From positions 62,001-126,000 of the IMG/VR virus record IMGVR_UViG_3300017971_002536: 64,000 nt of DNA, one strand, 5' to 3'. Below, in pieces: positions 15,008-24,966 of the stretch. Within the stretch, counting starts at the first letter, position 1, and each line of letters opens with the position of its first letter. The notes below the pieces were generated by a model. That model was given only the letters and a program-made list of their open reading frames with translations. It did not search any database and was not told where the DNA came from. Source of the stretch: a virus. Both the position numbers and the translations under genes were made by a program.

Positions 15008-16783
15008 TTAACCACCTATCATAGGCATTATTTTCGGCCCTACAAATTTCACACGATCATCTTTGTAATATAATGAATATGTACTAACTCCGTCATGTTC
15101 TAAATTAAAATTATGAAATTCACTTATAGATTCATCATTATTATTTGATACATAATTATGTGTTTGGTTAGAATTGTTACCACTTTCAGCATCAAGATAA
15201 TCAGTATATGATGAAGAATGAAAAAAATGTCCAGCCGAATAATATGTTCCCTTTCCAGCAGCTGAAGCACCAGGAGTAACAAACTTGTGAAATGTACCAT
15301 CACGGCTTGTTTGTATACTTCCATAAAGTTGACTTCCCGCACCATCACCAACCGTTATCAGGGATGCTGTAGCAGTTGATAAAGCCGAACCACTTATCCA
15401 CTTGTGTTCATATAATCTATATAATGAATCTGATGAATGTCTAACTCTGATGTGATATATAACATTCCCTCTATTATCACACGCTAATCCGCCCATAATC
15501 GCTCTATCATGTGATGGATAGTTAGTTGTCGGTGATGCTTGTTGTACAAAATCAAATGTACTACTTGCTATATCCCATTGAGTAAACCATACAACCGTAC
15601 CAGTTGCTTGATCACAACCATAATATAGTATTTTATTATCTTTTCTATTGAAACAAATAGCTCCATACCATTTACGAGTTTTATTCGTTGTACCAGATAA
15701 AAATGACCACGAATCACCGTTGTCTTGTGATCTCCAAAATCCTATTTCATATGTAGATGTTCCAGATTCTGCTTGTACAAACAATTCTCCATTATCTGCT
15801 TTGACTAAACCTACTCCATTTCCGCCCCATGTACCTATACCACTTGATAAGTTTATTTCAGCTCCCCACGTATAACCATGATCCGTAGATTTGTGACATA
15901 TTATTTTATTACTAACATTTCTTGTTCTACTTACCATAACTAAATCACCATTGTCCGCAGTAACTATATTTTGATAATCGAGATATGTTGTTCCGGTCAC
16001 AATAGTTGCGAATGAAGATGTAGCAAAACTATCTCCTTGTCCTATTATTACTCTCAATCTCCATGTAGTTCTTTCGCCATGGATGGCGACCAAATTACCA
16101 TTCGCTGCTCTCGTTATCATTGGTTGAAGCGGATAATACATAGCCACAACATTTGTAGTCGTGTATAATAATATTGACGGGTCAATTACAACAGGATATA
16201 CTGCATTATCTAACCAAGTCGGATCAACAGAATACCTGAATATGTCTTTATCTTTTCCTTGTATCTTCTTTGTTGTTATTTCTAAATTAGCATCAGTTCT
16301 ACTTCCACTAGCATCAACTAAAAACGGTACTTGGATTTTACAATATTCCTCTTGTATTATTCCATTTTTATCATCGTCGCCCAAAACTATTATATCACCA
16401 TTGCTTTGGGTGGCGAACGCTATACTGCCAGATACATCGTATGAAGATGATACAATGTAATCTATCTCGTTCCACGGTGGGCGAAATGGTAAAATGTATG
16501 ATTCTTTGAACTTACTTCCACTCGTTTCATATTCCAACGGCCCATAATTCAACCTATAATCATCTAACTTATTGATTACATTATGTGGTAAATCAGGTAA
16601 CAATGTAAGTGAACAACTATTTGGAAATTCAATCGTATGTTCAGGTGTCTCGTCTACTTTATCATGTATCTTTATTTTCGCCCGACCATAGTTTATCTTG
16701 TGTTGATACTTACTTGTTACTTCATCGTCCTCAATCATGGATTGAAATGTATTTTCTGGTGTGTATATCCCTTTTCTACTCAT
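15008..16783 (-). CDS. Sialidase-like (Asp-box) beta-propeller adhesin
   Basis: A 591-residue protein. The first about 200 residues form a separate domain ending in YPVVIDPS, a strand motif common in surface proteins. From there repeated blade-like segments follow, with two clear Asp boxes, STDHGYTWG and SQDNGDSW. These mark sialidase/BNR-type beta-propellers. I do not see an arrangement of the sialidase Arg triad that I could assign with confidence, so binding rather than cleavage of sugars is just as likely. It lies at the end of the fibre cluster. GAGGTAG ribosome site. Likely a distal receptor-binding component of the virion; the substrate is unknown. Confidence 0.7.
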   Translation of the reverse strand: MSRKGIYTPENTFQSMIEDDEVTSKYQHKINYGRAKIKIHDKVDETPEHTIEFPNSCSLTLLPDLPHNVINKLDDYRLNYGPLEYETSGSKFKESYILPFRPPWNEIDYIVSSSYDVSGSIAFATQSNGDIIVLGDDDKNGIIQEEYCKIQVPFLVDASGSRTDANLEITTKKIQGKDKDIFRYSVDPTWLDNAVYPVVIDPSILLYTTTNVVAMYYPLQPMITRAANGNLVAIHGERTTWRLRVIIGQGDSFATSSFATIVTGTTYLDYQNIVTADNGDLVMVSRTRNVSNKIICHKSTDHGYTWGAEINLSSGIGTWGGNGVGLVKADNGELFVQAESGTSTYEIGFWRSQDNGDSWSFLSGTTNKTRKWYGAICFNRKDNKILYYGCDQATGTVVWFTQWDIASSTFDFVQQASPTTNYPSHDRAIMGGLACDNRGNVIYHIRVRHSSDSLYRLYEHKWISGSALSTATASLITVGDGAGSQLYGSIQTSRDGTFHKFVTPGASAAGKGTYYSAGHFFHSSSYTDYLDAESGNNSNQTHNYVSNNNDESISEFHNFNLEHDGVSTYSLYYKDDRVKFVGPKIMPMIGG

Positions 16784-16793
16784 TTACTACCTC

Positions 16794-18308
16794 TTAAAAT
16801 GTCATTTTTAAATTAACTGATAATCCCATACATTGTTTCGATTCCGATATATGTACTCTAATATAATCATCTTCAATAAAAGTTATCGTTCCACCCGGAG
16901 TACCTGTTGTCCATCCTGCATTACTAGCACTTATAATACTTTCATTAAGCTCTGTTGTATCATTCTTTTCTGCTCGTATCATACAACTTCCGGATACAGT
17001 CGTAACTCTAATTTCATCAAATGTAAATCCATCAGGAACTACTATTGGTGGCGTAATACCATCGTAAGCACTTCCTTGATATACAACAGGAATATTTACT
17101 CGTCTACTATATGTTGACGCACTAAAAGCACCATGTACTCTCAATAAACTTCCACTACTATCAGTTAAATTCGGCCCCATGACTATTCCACCATCATGTT
17201 CTATCGTCATTCGTGTTTGTCGTGAATTGTCTTCAGTATAAAAAACCATAGCTTGTTCATTAGAACCAACTCGTTTTCCATAAATACCACAATTAGCAGA
17301 AGTGGAAATAAAATGTATTCCAGCAGAAGAACCTACAACTGAATTATTATTAATAACTCGTATTCCATGTATATTTCCTACATCAGTATGATAACCAGGA
17401 TTATTAAAAACAAGATCGAGCATAGATGAACCACTATTACGTATATACACAGCATTTGTAGTAATCGCTGATCTAAACGCTGCTAAAATAGTGTTATCTG
17501 CGGAACCAGAATAAACATGAAGTGAATAAGTTGGATTTGTAATTCCTATTCCTACGTGTTGTTTTTTATTAATCGTCATAGCGTGTGATAAACTACCCGC
17601 ATTGGCGGTAAAAAATTCTAATTTAGCATCACCATGAGCTTCTCCCAATGTTTTTGCGTTAATTTTTGCGTAAACTCCTTGAGTAGCACCTTCATTATCA
17701 GCATTCCAAAATCGTATGTCACCATATACAGATTCTCCTGCTTGATTGTCTTGAGCTCCCATTAAAAATAGTGACGCGGATTCTCCAACAGTCGCACCAG
17801 TTTGAACTCTAATACCGGTATCAGTTATACCATTATATAGATGTAATTTATCTTTAGGGCTGGTTATTCCTATACCCACATTATAAGTAGTATCATCTAA
17901 CCAAACCATTGATGATTCATCAGTTTTCCAAATAGATGCTGATGTTTGTAAATTACCGGTTATATTATCTCCATTTCCATAAAAATTAGAAGCAGATATA
18001 TCTCCCCAAACATGAAAAAGTTTAGCCGGCTCAGTTGTTCCTATACCAACAAATCCGGTTGGTTCATCCCATGTTTGTAAAACACCATTATCAACCAATA
18101 TATTTATTGTTCTATTAGTCAAATCCCACTTGATACCATCATTAAGACCGGTTTCGATAGTATATTCGCCTCCCGCTGCAGCATCATCTCCTATTTGAAT
18201 ACTTCCACTTATTGTTAATTCATCTGATGGATCTGTTGTTCCTATTCCTACTTTTCCAGGTACTCTAAAATCTTGTTTTCTTAATGAGGCACTTCCACTT
18301 ACTGCCAT
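16794..18308 (-). CDS. Tail fibre protein with VGIGTT repeats
   Basis: A 504-residue protein with the fibre motif KVGIGTTDPSDELTISGS near residue 20. The same motif recurs (GFVGIGTTEPAKLFHVWGDI, VGIGITSPKDKLHLY, VGIGITNPTYSLHVY). These 'VGIGTxxPxxxLHVxxxxxASxFYGDG' units occur in four fibre genes here and are typical of trimeric fibre shafts in environmental phages. The last about 100 residues form a distinct tip (PVVYQGSAYDGITPPIVV, FIEDDYIRVHISES), probably a beta-sandwich receptor-binding head. AGGAG site. The receptor is unknown. Confidence 0.8.
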   Translation of the reverse strand: MAVSGSASLRKQDFRVPGKVGIGTTDPSDELTISGSIQIGDDAAAGGEYTIETGLNDGIKWDLTNRTINILVDNGVLQTWDEPTGFVGIGTTEPAKLFHVWGDISASNFYGNGDNITGNLQTSASIWKTDESSMVWLDDTTYNVGIGITSPKDKLHLYNGITDTGIRVQTGATVGESASLFLMGAQDNQAGESVYGDIRFWNADNEGATQGVYAKINAKTLGEAHGDAKLEFFTANAGSLSHAMTINKKQHVGIGITNPTYSLHVYSGSADNTILAAFRSAITTNAVYIRNSGSSMLDLVFNNPGYHTDVGNIHGIRVINNNSVVGSSAGIHFISTSANCGIYGKRVGSNEQAMVFYTEDNSRQTRMTIEHDGGIVMGPNLTDSSGSLLRVHGAFSASTYSRRVNIPVVYQGSAYDGITPPIVVPDGFTFDEIRVTTVSGSCMIRAEKNDTTELNESIISASNAGWTTGTPGGTITFIEDDYIRVHISESKQCMGLSVNLKMTF

Positions 18309-18310
18309 TG

Positions 18311-20065
18311 TTATACTCCTGTTATATTAAATCGTGAATATCCTACTATACTTTCTCTATTTGTTGTATCTTGTTCCATTAGTGATACATATAAATAACT
18401 TCCACCCGTATAATGAGCTGATTGACTTATTGATCCCGTAAACTCTAATTTTATTCTCGCCGTTGATCCTACACTTGAAAATGTGTGATCTACATCGGCT
18501 AAATAATCATAATTCTCATATGTAGTTCCACCATCATTACTTACTTTTATATATAAATCGGCTCCGGATGCAGTATATAAATCTGCCGTTGCATTCCCTA
18601 CATAAATAGAGCCAATATTTACATTTTGTGGTAATGTGAAATCTCCAAATGTTATACTCCCTGTCTCACATAAACCCATTCCATCTGGCCATTTGTCTCT
18701 TGAATATGACCTAAAACCATCATCATTATATGTAGAAAACAACCAATATTCTTCTCCATCTTCATCAGTAGTCAAAGTGAGATTCGCACCATATGAAGCA
18801 AAAAATTCATTGCCATCCGATTCATATGACACAACTTGACCACCACCACCAGTACGTATGTCGCCAGTTCCATACCCATTTGTATAATATATTGGATCAC
18901 CAACCATTACCATATTTATTTGATCTATCCAACCCATGTACGCTAAATGATTTCTATCAGGCATTACAAAAATGAATTTGTCTTTCAATGTTGGATGTTC
19001 TTGATAACTACCATAATATACTTCTTTTGCTTGTGGAACATATCTTACTTCGGCTTTATTTAATGAATTAATATGTGATCGTATTACTTTACCCTCTTGA
19101 CCCCAAACAAACGGCCCTCCAGGTACAGCTCCTGTCACAAAACTATTATCAACATATAAAAATCTTCCTATAAACCCCGGACACAACATTTCAAATGAAT
19201 TTCCGGTTCTACTATTATCACTTCCAGTTTTCATAAGAATTGTACCCATATTATAATGATCATTTGATATTCCTAAATCCGTTGTCCTAAAACAAATCGT
19301 TTGAGCACCAACTACAGATGAAGATGGTTGTGAAGCACTTTGAACTAAAATTGTATCTCCATCACGCAACCATGAACCTATTACCCAATCCTCTTTTGGA
19401 TAATATCTCATATGACCATATCTCATGTCTGTTACTCTGTTTGTCGCCAATAAATCGTCGCTCGATGAATCTTGTGTGTTCCACTTCGTTGTATAATTAT
19501 AATCACCTGTGTCATAATGACCCAAATACAACCAATCTCCGGCGACGGCGAGCCCGTTGTAATACGGGTAACCGGGTGAATCATGACTTATCCCATGTCC
19601 TGTTGTCGTTATCGTATCTACTTTCGTTATACTACTCGTATCACTAAAATCATATTTGGCTATACCTGCAGACCCATATCGTCCTACATACGCTTGATAC
19701 CTCTCCCTATCAACCGCAATAGAGTTTTGTGTGTTAGCTCCTATTGGAACAGAATCCCAATATAAAATACTCATACTTCCTGCAGTTTTCATTTTACGAA
19801 CACAAAATCCATCGCCCCAACCCGCACTTACTACTAAATCGCCAGTCGAATTTGGAGTTGGATCAGGAATAGTATGAACTAAATCAGGATTTATCGTTCT
19901 CGTACCTTTTAATGTAGACGCACCTTCATAAAAATCAAAATTATCAGTTCTAAAATTAAATCCAACTTGTATATGATTTCCACGATGAAAATTCCATATA
20001 GTATTTTCACCTGCTATTGCTTGTGCTTTCTCGTTTATATAATATGTCGTTGATTTTAATCCCAT
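18311..20065 (-). CDS. Putative beta-propeller fibre protein (paralogue 2)
   Basis: A 584-residue protein. Repeated segments with YDFSDTSS, a following Y-x-G-L-x-V-x-x-D-W-L-Y-L strand, RYGHMRYYPKEDW and FSTYNDDGFRSYSRDKWP suggest a six- to eight-bladed propeller. A C-terminal jelly-roll-like domain follows (GSITFGDFTLPQNVNIGSIY, then YIKVSNDGGTTYENYDYLA). The adjacent gene (20066-21757) shares this order of motifs, so the two arose by tandem duplication. The two genes abut with one base between them. Probably surface-binding components of the adhesin complex; not matched to a named family. Confidence 0.7.
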   Translation of the reverse strand: MGLKSTTYYINEKAQAIAGENTIWNFHRGNHIQVGFNFRTDNFDFYEGASTLKGTRTINPDLVHTIPDPTPNSTGDLVVSAGWGDGFCVRKMKTAGSMSILYWDSVPIGANTQNSIAVDRERYQAYVGRYGSAGIAKYDFSDTSSITKVDTITTTGHGISHDSPGYPYYNGLAVAGDWLYLGHYDTGDYNYTTKWNTQDSSSDDLLATNRVTDMRYGHMRYYPKEDWVIGSWLRDGDTILVQSASQPSSSVVGAQTICFRTTDLGISNDHYNMGTILMKTGSDNSRTGNSFEMLCPGFIGRFLYVDNSFVTGAVPGGPFVWGQEGKVIRSHINSLNKAEVRYVPQAKEVYYGSYQEHPTLKDKFIFVMPDRNHLAYMGWIDQINMVMVGDPIYYTNGYGTGDIRTGGGGQVVSYESDGNEFFASYGANLTLTTDEDGEEYWLFSTYNDDGFRSYSRDKWPDGMGLCETGSITFGDFTLPQNVNIGSIYVGNATADLYTASGADLYIKVSNDGGTTYENYDYLADVDHTFSSVGSTARIKLEFTGSISQSAHYTGGSYLYVSLMEQDTTNRESIVGYSRFNITGV

Positions 20066-21757
20066 TTATACACCTACTATCTTTTTCACCACTACATTCT
20101 TTTGTGTTTCTTTTTCTTCCTTGTCAAATCCACGTATAACTACAACTATTCTCTTGAGTGATAATAAATACGGCCCACGTTTGCCCGACCCTTGTAATAC
20201 AAACTTTACACGAACCGTGTTTCCCCTCGTGTTGAATCTTCTTATTCCCTCTTTACGCCAATCATATGCTTGATAATGATTTCCACCATCATTACTTACA
20301 AATACCTTGAAATATGTGTCGTCACCGGGTTCAAATACCATATTTGCTATTTTATTTATTTGTATTGATGAAATATTCGTTTCATCTTCAAGTTGAAAAT
20401 CACCAAAAACAATATTTCCTTGTGATACAAGTTCCAAAAAATTAGGAAAATTATTTATATCATACGATATAAACGCACTACCATCACCATCATAACCACC
20501 TAATACCCAATATTCAGTTCCCTCAGATGCTTGAACTTTATGATATGGATGTGGACACCAAGTATATGTAAAATTAAGAGCATTTGGCCCCGTTGTCGGT
20601 TGTGTCGTCGTTGTTCCTTTTTTTCTATATCCATACGCATTTATAGGCCCAACTCCTACCCAATTTTGATTCTCTACATCTATCCAACCAAAATTTCTAC
20701 CTGTCCAAGTTGCGTAATTTCTAACTATAGGCATATCACTTCCATATACCGGATGTTTTTTAGCATGTATACCCTCAATAAACAATAATACTGTTCTCCA
20801 TCTAGCATCAGTATTGTACCTTGTACCAGCTTCTAACAAAGTTGGAACATTCGTTGTTCCTTCAATACAAGCACTTATATCTACTTTACAAAATCTTCCA
20901 TAATTGGTTGATATTATCATAATATTTGGATCGTCGTTATCAGGCACCCATAAATGTGTATATGTATCATTTCCGCCCATTATACTATCAGTTCTTACTT
21001 GAAATGCGGACGCGGTTACTTCAGATGGATCGGCTTCCGCATAAGAAGCTGTAGCACTTGGATTTACTACCACTCTCAACATAGCATCCGCCCTTGACAC
21101 ATAATAAAGTCGATCATGTTCTGCATCATACCAACAATGACCATATCTATGACTATTTATTTGATTTTTTACCGTTAAATTTTCAGCAGTTTCACTTGGA
21201 ATGTGCCAACGAAATACCGTTGTAGTTCCTTTATCATCAGGACATATATAAAGATAGTCGCCAACTACCTCTAATCCACTATGATATGTATATCCAACTT
21301 CATCACTCGGCAAACCATTTCCTGCTTCCGTTAAAACCTCAACCGATAAACTCGATGTATCACTATAATCTATTCGTCCTATATTATCATATACCCAATT
21401 TCCAAAATAAAAATGTTTCCTTACAGGATCTACAGCACAACTTGGATAATACGCATAACCGTTCATCGGTGTACTATTATTGTAAACAACAGTAAAAGTA
21501 CCATCGTCATTCAATCGTCTTATCCCTACTCCATCAGAATATCCAGCACAAAATATAAGATTTCCATCAACTTTTACACTATCTTGTGACAATCCACGAT
21601 CACCACTCCCTGCTCCACCGCGGCTTGTCCAATTATTATCCTTTATATTCCACTCTAAACCTATATGTGTTCGCCAAACAAACTCAAAATATACATCTTG
21701 TTTACTTACAACTTGTTCATTTTGTCCTAACTCAAAACTTTTTATCTTTACTGCCAT
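20066..21757 (-). CDS. Putative beta-propeller fibre protein (paralogue 1)
   Basis: A 563-residue protein, paralogous to the next gene. Shared blocks are AVDPVRKHFYFGNWVYDNIG and DYSDTSS, then YHSGLEVVGDYLYICPDDKG, RYGHCWYDAEHDRLYY, and near the end GNIVFGDFQLEDETNISSI and FKVFVSNDGGNHYQAYDW. A basic C-terminal tail (KEEKETQKNVVVKKIVGV) may mediate attachment. It reads as a propeller followed by a beta-sandwich, an architecture used for carbohydrate or protein binding. No catalytic signature seen. Confidence 0.7.
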   Translation of the reverse strand: MAVKIKSFELGQNEQVVSKQDVYFEFVWRTHIGLEWNIKDNNWTSRGGAGSGDRGLSQDSVKVDGNLIFCAGYSDGVGIRRLNDDGTFTVVYNNSTPMNGYAYYPSCAVDPVRKHFYFGNWVYDNIGRIDYSDTSSLSVEVLTEAGNGLPSDEVGYTYHSGLEVVGDYLYICPDDKGTTTVFRWHIPSETAENLTVKNQINSHRYGHCWYDAEHDRLYYVSRADAMLRVVVNPSATASYAEADPSEVTASAFQVRTDSIMGGNDTYTHLWVPDNDDPNIMIISTNYGRFCKVDISACIEGTTNVPTLLEAGTRYNTDARWRTVLLFIEGIHAKKHPVYGSDMPIVRNYATWTGRNFGWIDVENQNWVGVGPINAYGYRKKGTTTTQPTTGPNALNFTYTWCPHPYHKVQASEGTEYWVLGGYDGDGSAFISYDINNFPNFLELVSQGNIVFGDFQLEDETNISSIQINKIANMVFEPGDDTYFKVFVSNDGGNHYQAYDWRKEGIRRFNTRGNTVRVKFVLQGSGKRGPYLLSLKRIVVVIRGFDKEEKETQKNVVVKKIVGV

Positions 21758-21760
21758 AAC

Positions 21761-22051
21761 TTACTCTCCAAGAACCGGTCTACTTCCAGATATTCCTTCT
21801 ATCGCATCTTCTAACGCATTTATTGTATTTTGATGTACAAATTCAAATTCATTGAAATTATTTTCAATCGCGTCAGCTATATCAATTTCATATCCCTTTC
21901 CATCCATCCAATCTTGTAAATTTTGAATCCTTACCTGAAGAGCAACATCAAGTCCTCTGTCGCCACGAAAACGTTCCCTCTCACTTCGTTGAATCTTCAC
22001 TTCATCATTTATTCTATTCCATTCTTCCATAAGTAAATCTAAATCACTCAT
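21761..22051 (-). CDS. Small helical protein between fibre genes
   Basis: A 96-residue acidic helical protein (DLLMEEWNRINDEVKIQRSE, later IENNFNEFEFVHQNTINALE). AGGAG lies before its ATG. Its place between two long fibre genes is where tail-fibre assembly chaperones are often encoded, but no sequence feature proves this. It is not similar to T4 gp57A or gp38 as far as I can see. Confidence 0.65.
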   Translation of the reverse strand: MSDLDLLMEEWNRINDEVKIQRSERERFRGDRGLDVALQVRIQNLQDWMDGKGYEIDIADAIENNFNEFEFVHQNTINALEDAIEGISGSRPVLGE

Positions 22052-22063
22052 ATAAAACTCCTA

Positions 22064-24928
22064 TTATGTATTTGTTACAACATATACCCAAAATTGATGA
22101 TATTTCTCTAAATCGGCCTCCGGGATCGCATACATATATGAATTTGCACGACCACTATAAATTTCTGTAGCAGCAGCTTCATCTAAATCTCCCTCAACAA
22201 GTTCAGCATCTTTCTTTATCGTTACACTCGCAAATCGTCTATCATTTGGTACATCGTATTGTATATAATAATGTTCAGTCATATTCACAACCTCAAGATT
22301 TGTTACATCGGCTACTTGACCGGATGAAGATGCTGCGGCAGTAGCAGCGGTTGATCTTTTACCTGCTTTCAACGCATATACTCTATAATCTAAACTTCCA
22401 CTTATTGTAAATGAGTTGTCTATTATAGTCATTGGATCAGTTATACTATCTTCTTTTACTAAACCAACTAAACTATACGCATTATGAGCTCCACCTTCCG
22501 CTCTCCAAACTTCGTATTCATTTATTCCAAGTGTCGCTGAAGCAGAAAAGGACACACTAAATGTATCAGTATTATCAGTTAATGTTACACTTGTTGGAGC
22601 ATTTGGAACACTTTGAGATATGTCGCCATAAATAGCTGATCCAGAAAGAAATCCATTTGTGATAAGATTACCTGTACTTGCATTCAATGACATACAAGGT
22701 ACAGTACCATACGACCAAATAAAACCTCTATCAGTTCCACTGGACATTATATTAGCTATATAATAACTTGATACTTCACCATGCATATATGTAGCACCAG
22801 TTTGCATATGAATTCCATATACGGTCGGTGGATTACTCCACAAACCTAAACCATATGTTGTATTAGCACCAATTTGAATTATTCCGGCAACCGAAAGTGC
22901 ACGATTAGGAACAGTATTTATACCTACATTTCCACCAAATGTCGCACCATTACTTGCTGAGAAAACGGACGCACTTACCATATTCCATACGTGTAATGAA
23001 TGACTATTTGCTAATTGTAAGTTTGGATCACTCGTTCCTATTCCTACATAACTTCCGGTAACTCTAAGTGTGTAGTCGCCAAATGTTCCCATTGTTACGG
23101 TGTCCTCGGCTTCAACGGATAAAATAGGAATACCACTTATATCATTTACCTCAAATAATGTACCAACAAATGAATCTCTTACTTGGAATAATGAACCTTG
23201 ACTACCCTCTATATTCAATACGGTCGAACCACTTGAATAAACATGAAGTGGATATGAAGGCACAGTTCCTATTCCAACTCCATAACTATGTGACGCATAT
23301 AACATACTTGATGAAATAAATCCGGTTGCTCCATCAATACGTAATGTTTCGCCTTGTGTCGTATATACTCTCGTGTCAACGTCACCACTCGTAGAATCAC
23401 CAAGAATAACTGAGTCGCCATTGTTTATCTGCATTAGATTTGATCCTGCAGAATAAAAATGATGTTGTGTAGATGTCATTCTATGATATGTGTTTGTCGG
23501 CCCATCCCAAGCACGAAGATATTCATTTACAAGTATGTCGCCATTTACACTTAAATGATATGTTCCTCGTGTAGTATTGATCCCAACTTTACCTTCAACC
23601 TCTAACGATGAAGCTGATACAACAGAACCAGACAACCATATTTGTGATTTTCTAAATCGAGCTATTTCAGTATTATCGGAATAAATATTAACTTCATGAC
23701 CATTTCCAGTATCACCGGCTCTTATTTGTAACTCACCATTTTGTGCTATTGATTGAATAGAATGAAATACAGAATTATTTGATTCAAAATAAATAGCATT
23801 TGTATCGGTGGTATCTTGACTTTCTATTCTTAGTGCAGTTGAACCCGTCGAATACACATGAAGTTGTGAAACGGGCGTTGCTGTTCCTATTCCTAATCTT
23901 CCTGCTCTATCTAATATCATTCGATACGCAGCACCTGCAACGGCCCATGAAATTTTATTCCATGTTCCACTACCCATTTGTAATTCATCTGTAGCAAGAC
24001 CGGTCGCTACCCACAATGTTGTTCCACTTGCATTCCTTATCCTATATCCTTGTGTATTGTCAACAACTATATATCCATCACGCACTTCTAATTTATCAAT
24101 AGGATTGTCCGTTCCAATACCTACATTACCATTCGCATCTATTCTCATTCGTTCATTTGTATGTCCTGCAGTATAAAATCGTATCACTCCACTGGCATGG
24201 CGGGCTAATATAGATAATCCACCAGAAAGATTTTCCTCAGTCGCTAAAATTCCACCATCTTGTACATACGCACCAGCCGTAGTATATCCAGTTCCAAGAG
24301 TTATTATTCTACATGATGAATCAATAGAACCAGCATTTGATGTAATAAGTTGTGAACTTACAGTTGTTCCAGCATTAGGATTGTTCACCATCAGTTGTGT
24401 ATTACCATCTTGACTTTTTTCTACGTGAACAAACATAGACGGATTCGTTGTACCAATACCTACATTACCATTTCCACTAACAAACATATATTCGTCACCA
24501 ATTTGTAATAAATCGTCAGCTCCACTTCCACTTATATTGAGTTTTACCGTTCCTGGCGAAGAATTTCCTATTCCTACATAACTACCGGTTACAAATAATG
24601 TATATTTATTATATGTTCCTGCTATAACAGTGTCTGTGGCTTGAACTTCTAATATTGGAAGTCCAGATTGATCGTTGACCTCAAATAAAGTTCCTACAAA
24701 TGAATCTTGTACAGAAAATAATGTTCCTTGACTTCCCTCTACATTGAATATAGTTGATCCGCTTGAATATATGTGTAAAGGATATGACGGATTTGTACCA
24801 ATACCAACGTCACCACTTCCACTTATTATCAGGTCGCCACTACTCGCGGAAATGATTGAATCTATTTCACCATCAGTCCTAAACCTTATCGATCCCGATC
24901 TCGGGACTATAAATACGTCTGTCGCCAC
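22064..24928 (-). CDS. Tail fibre protein with VGIGT repeats and FN3-like end
   Basis: A 954-residue protein starting at GTG behind GGAGAAATTAA. It carries two long near-copies of one module: PSYPLHIYSSGSTIFNVEG with SFVGTLFEVNDQSGLPILEV (about residues 45-115), and again PSYPLHVYSSGSTVLNIEG with SFVGTLFEVNDISGIPIL (about 560-630). Several VGIGTxxP units lie between. The last about 190 residues differ: VPNAPTSVTLTDNTDTFSVS followed by EYEVWRAEGG and YRVYALKAGKR. This is the pattern of a fibronectin type III domain, plus a second small domain. Fibre shaft with a C-terminal binding head is the likely role. Confidence 0.8.
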   Translation of the reverse strand: MATDVFIVPRSGSIRFRTDGEIDSIISASSGDLIISGSGDVGIGTNPSYPLHIYSSGSTIFNVEGSQGTLFSVQDSFVGTLFEVNDQSGLPILEVQATDTVIAGTYNKYTLFVTGSYVGIGNSSPGTVKLNISGSGADDLLQIGDEYMFVSGNGNVGIGTTNPSMFVHVEKSQDGNTQLMVNNPNAGTTVSSQLITSNAGSIDSSCRIITLGTGYTTAGAYVQDGGILATEENLSGGLSILARHASGVIRFYTAGHTNERMRIDANGNVGIGTDNPIDKLEVRDGYIVVDNTQGYRIRNASGTTLWVATGLATDELQMGSGTWNKISWAVAGAAYRMILDRAGRLGIGTATPVSQLHVYSTGSTALRIESQDTTDTNAIYFESNNSVFHSIQSIAQNGELQIRAGDTGNGHEVNIYSDNTEIARFRKSQIWLSGSVVSASSLEVEGKVGINTTRGTYHLSVNGDILVNEYLRAWDGPTNTYHRMTSTQHHFYSAGSNLMQINNGDSVILGDSTSGDVDTRVYTTQGETLRIDGATGFISSSMLYASHSYGVGIGTVPSYPLHVYSSGSTVLNIEGSQGSLFQVRDSFVGTLFEVNDISGIPILSVEAEDTVTMGTFGDYTLRVTGSYVGIGTSDPNLQLANSHSLHVWNMVSASVFSASNGATFGGNVGINTVPNRALSVAGIIQIGANTTYGLGLWSNPPTVYGIHMQTGATYMHGEVSSYYIANIMSSGTDRGFIWSYGTVPCMSLNASTGNLITNGFLSGSAIYGDISQSVPNAPTSVTLTDNTDTFSVSFSASATLGINEYEVWRAEGGAHNAYSLVGLVKEDSITDPMTIIDNSFTISGSLDYRVYALKAGKRSTAATAAASSSGQVADVTNLEVVNMTEHYYIQYDVPNDRRFASVTIKKDAELVEGDLDEAAATEIYSGRANSYMYAIPEADLEKYHQFWVYVVTNT

Positions 24929-24955
24929 TTAATTTCTCCAATTATACCTTGTAAG

Positions 24956-24965
24956 TATAAATATT
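24956..24965 (-). promoter_or_regulatory. Possible late-type promoter of fibre gene
   Basis: The minus strand reads AATATTTATA (one base off the common TATATTTATA). It lies 28 bases upstream of the GTG start at 24928 and against the stop of the LamG gene. No clear TTTC box. Confidence 0.35.
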
Positions 24966-24966
24966 A

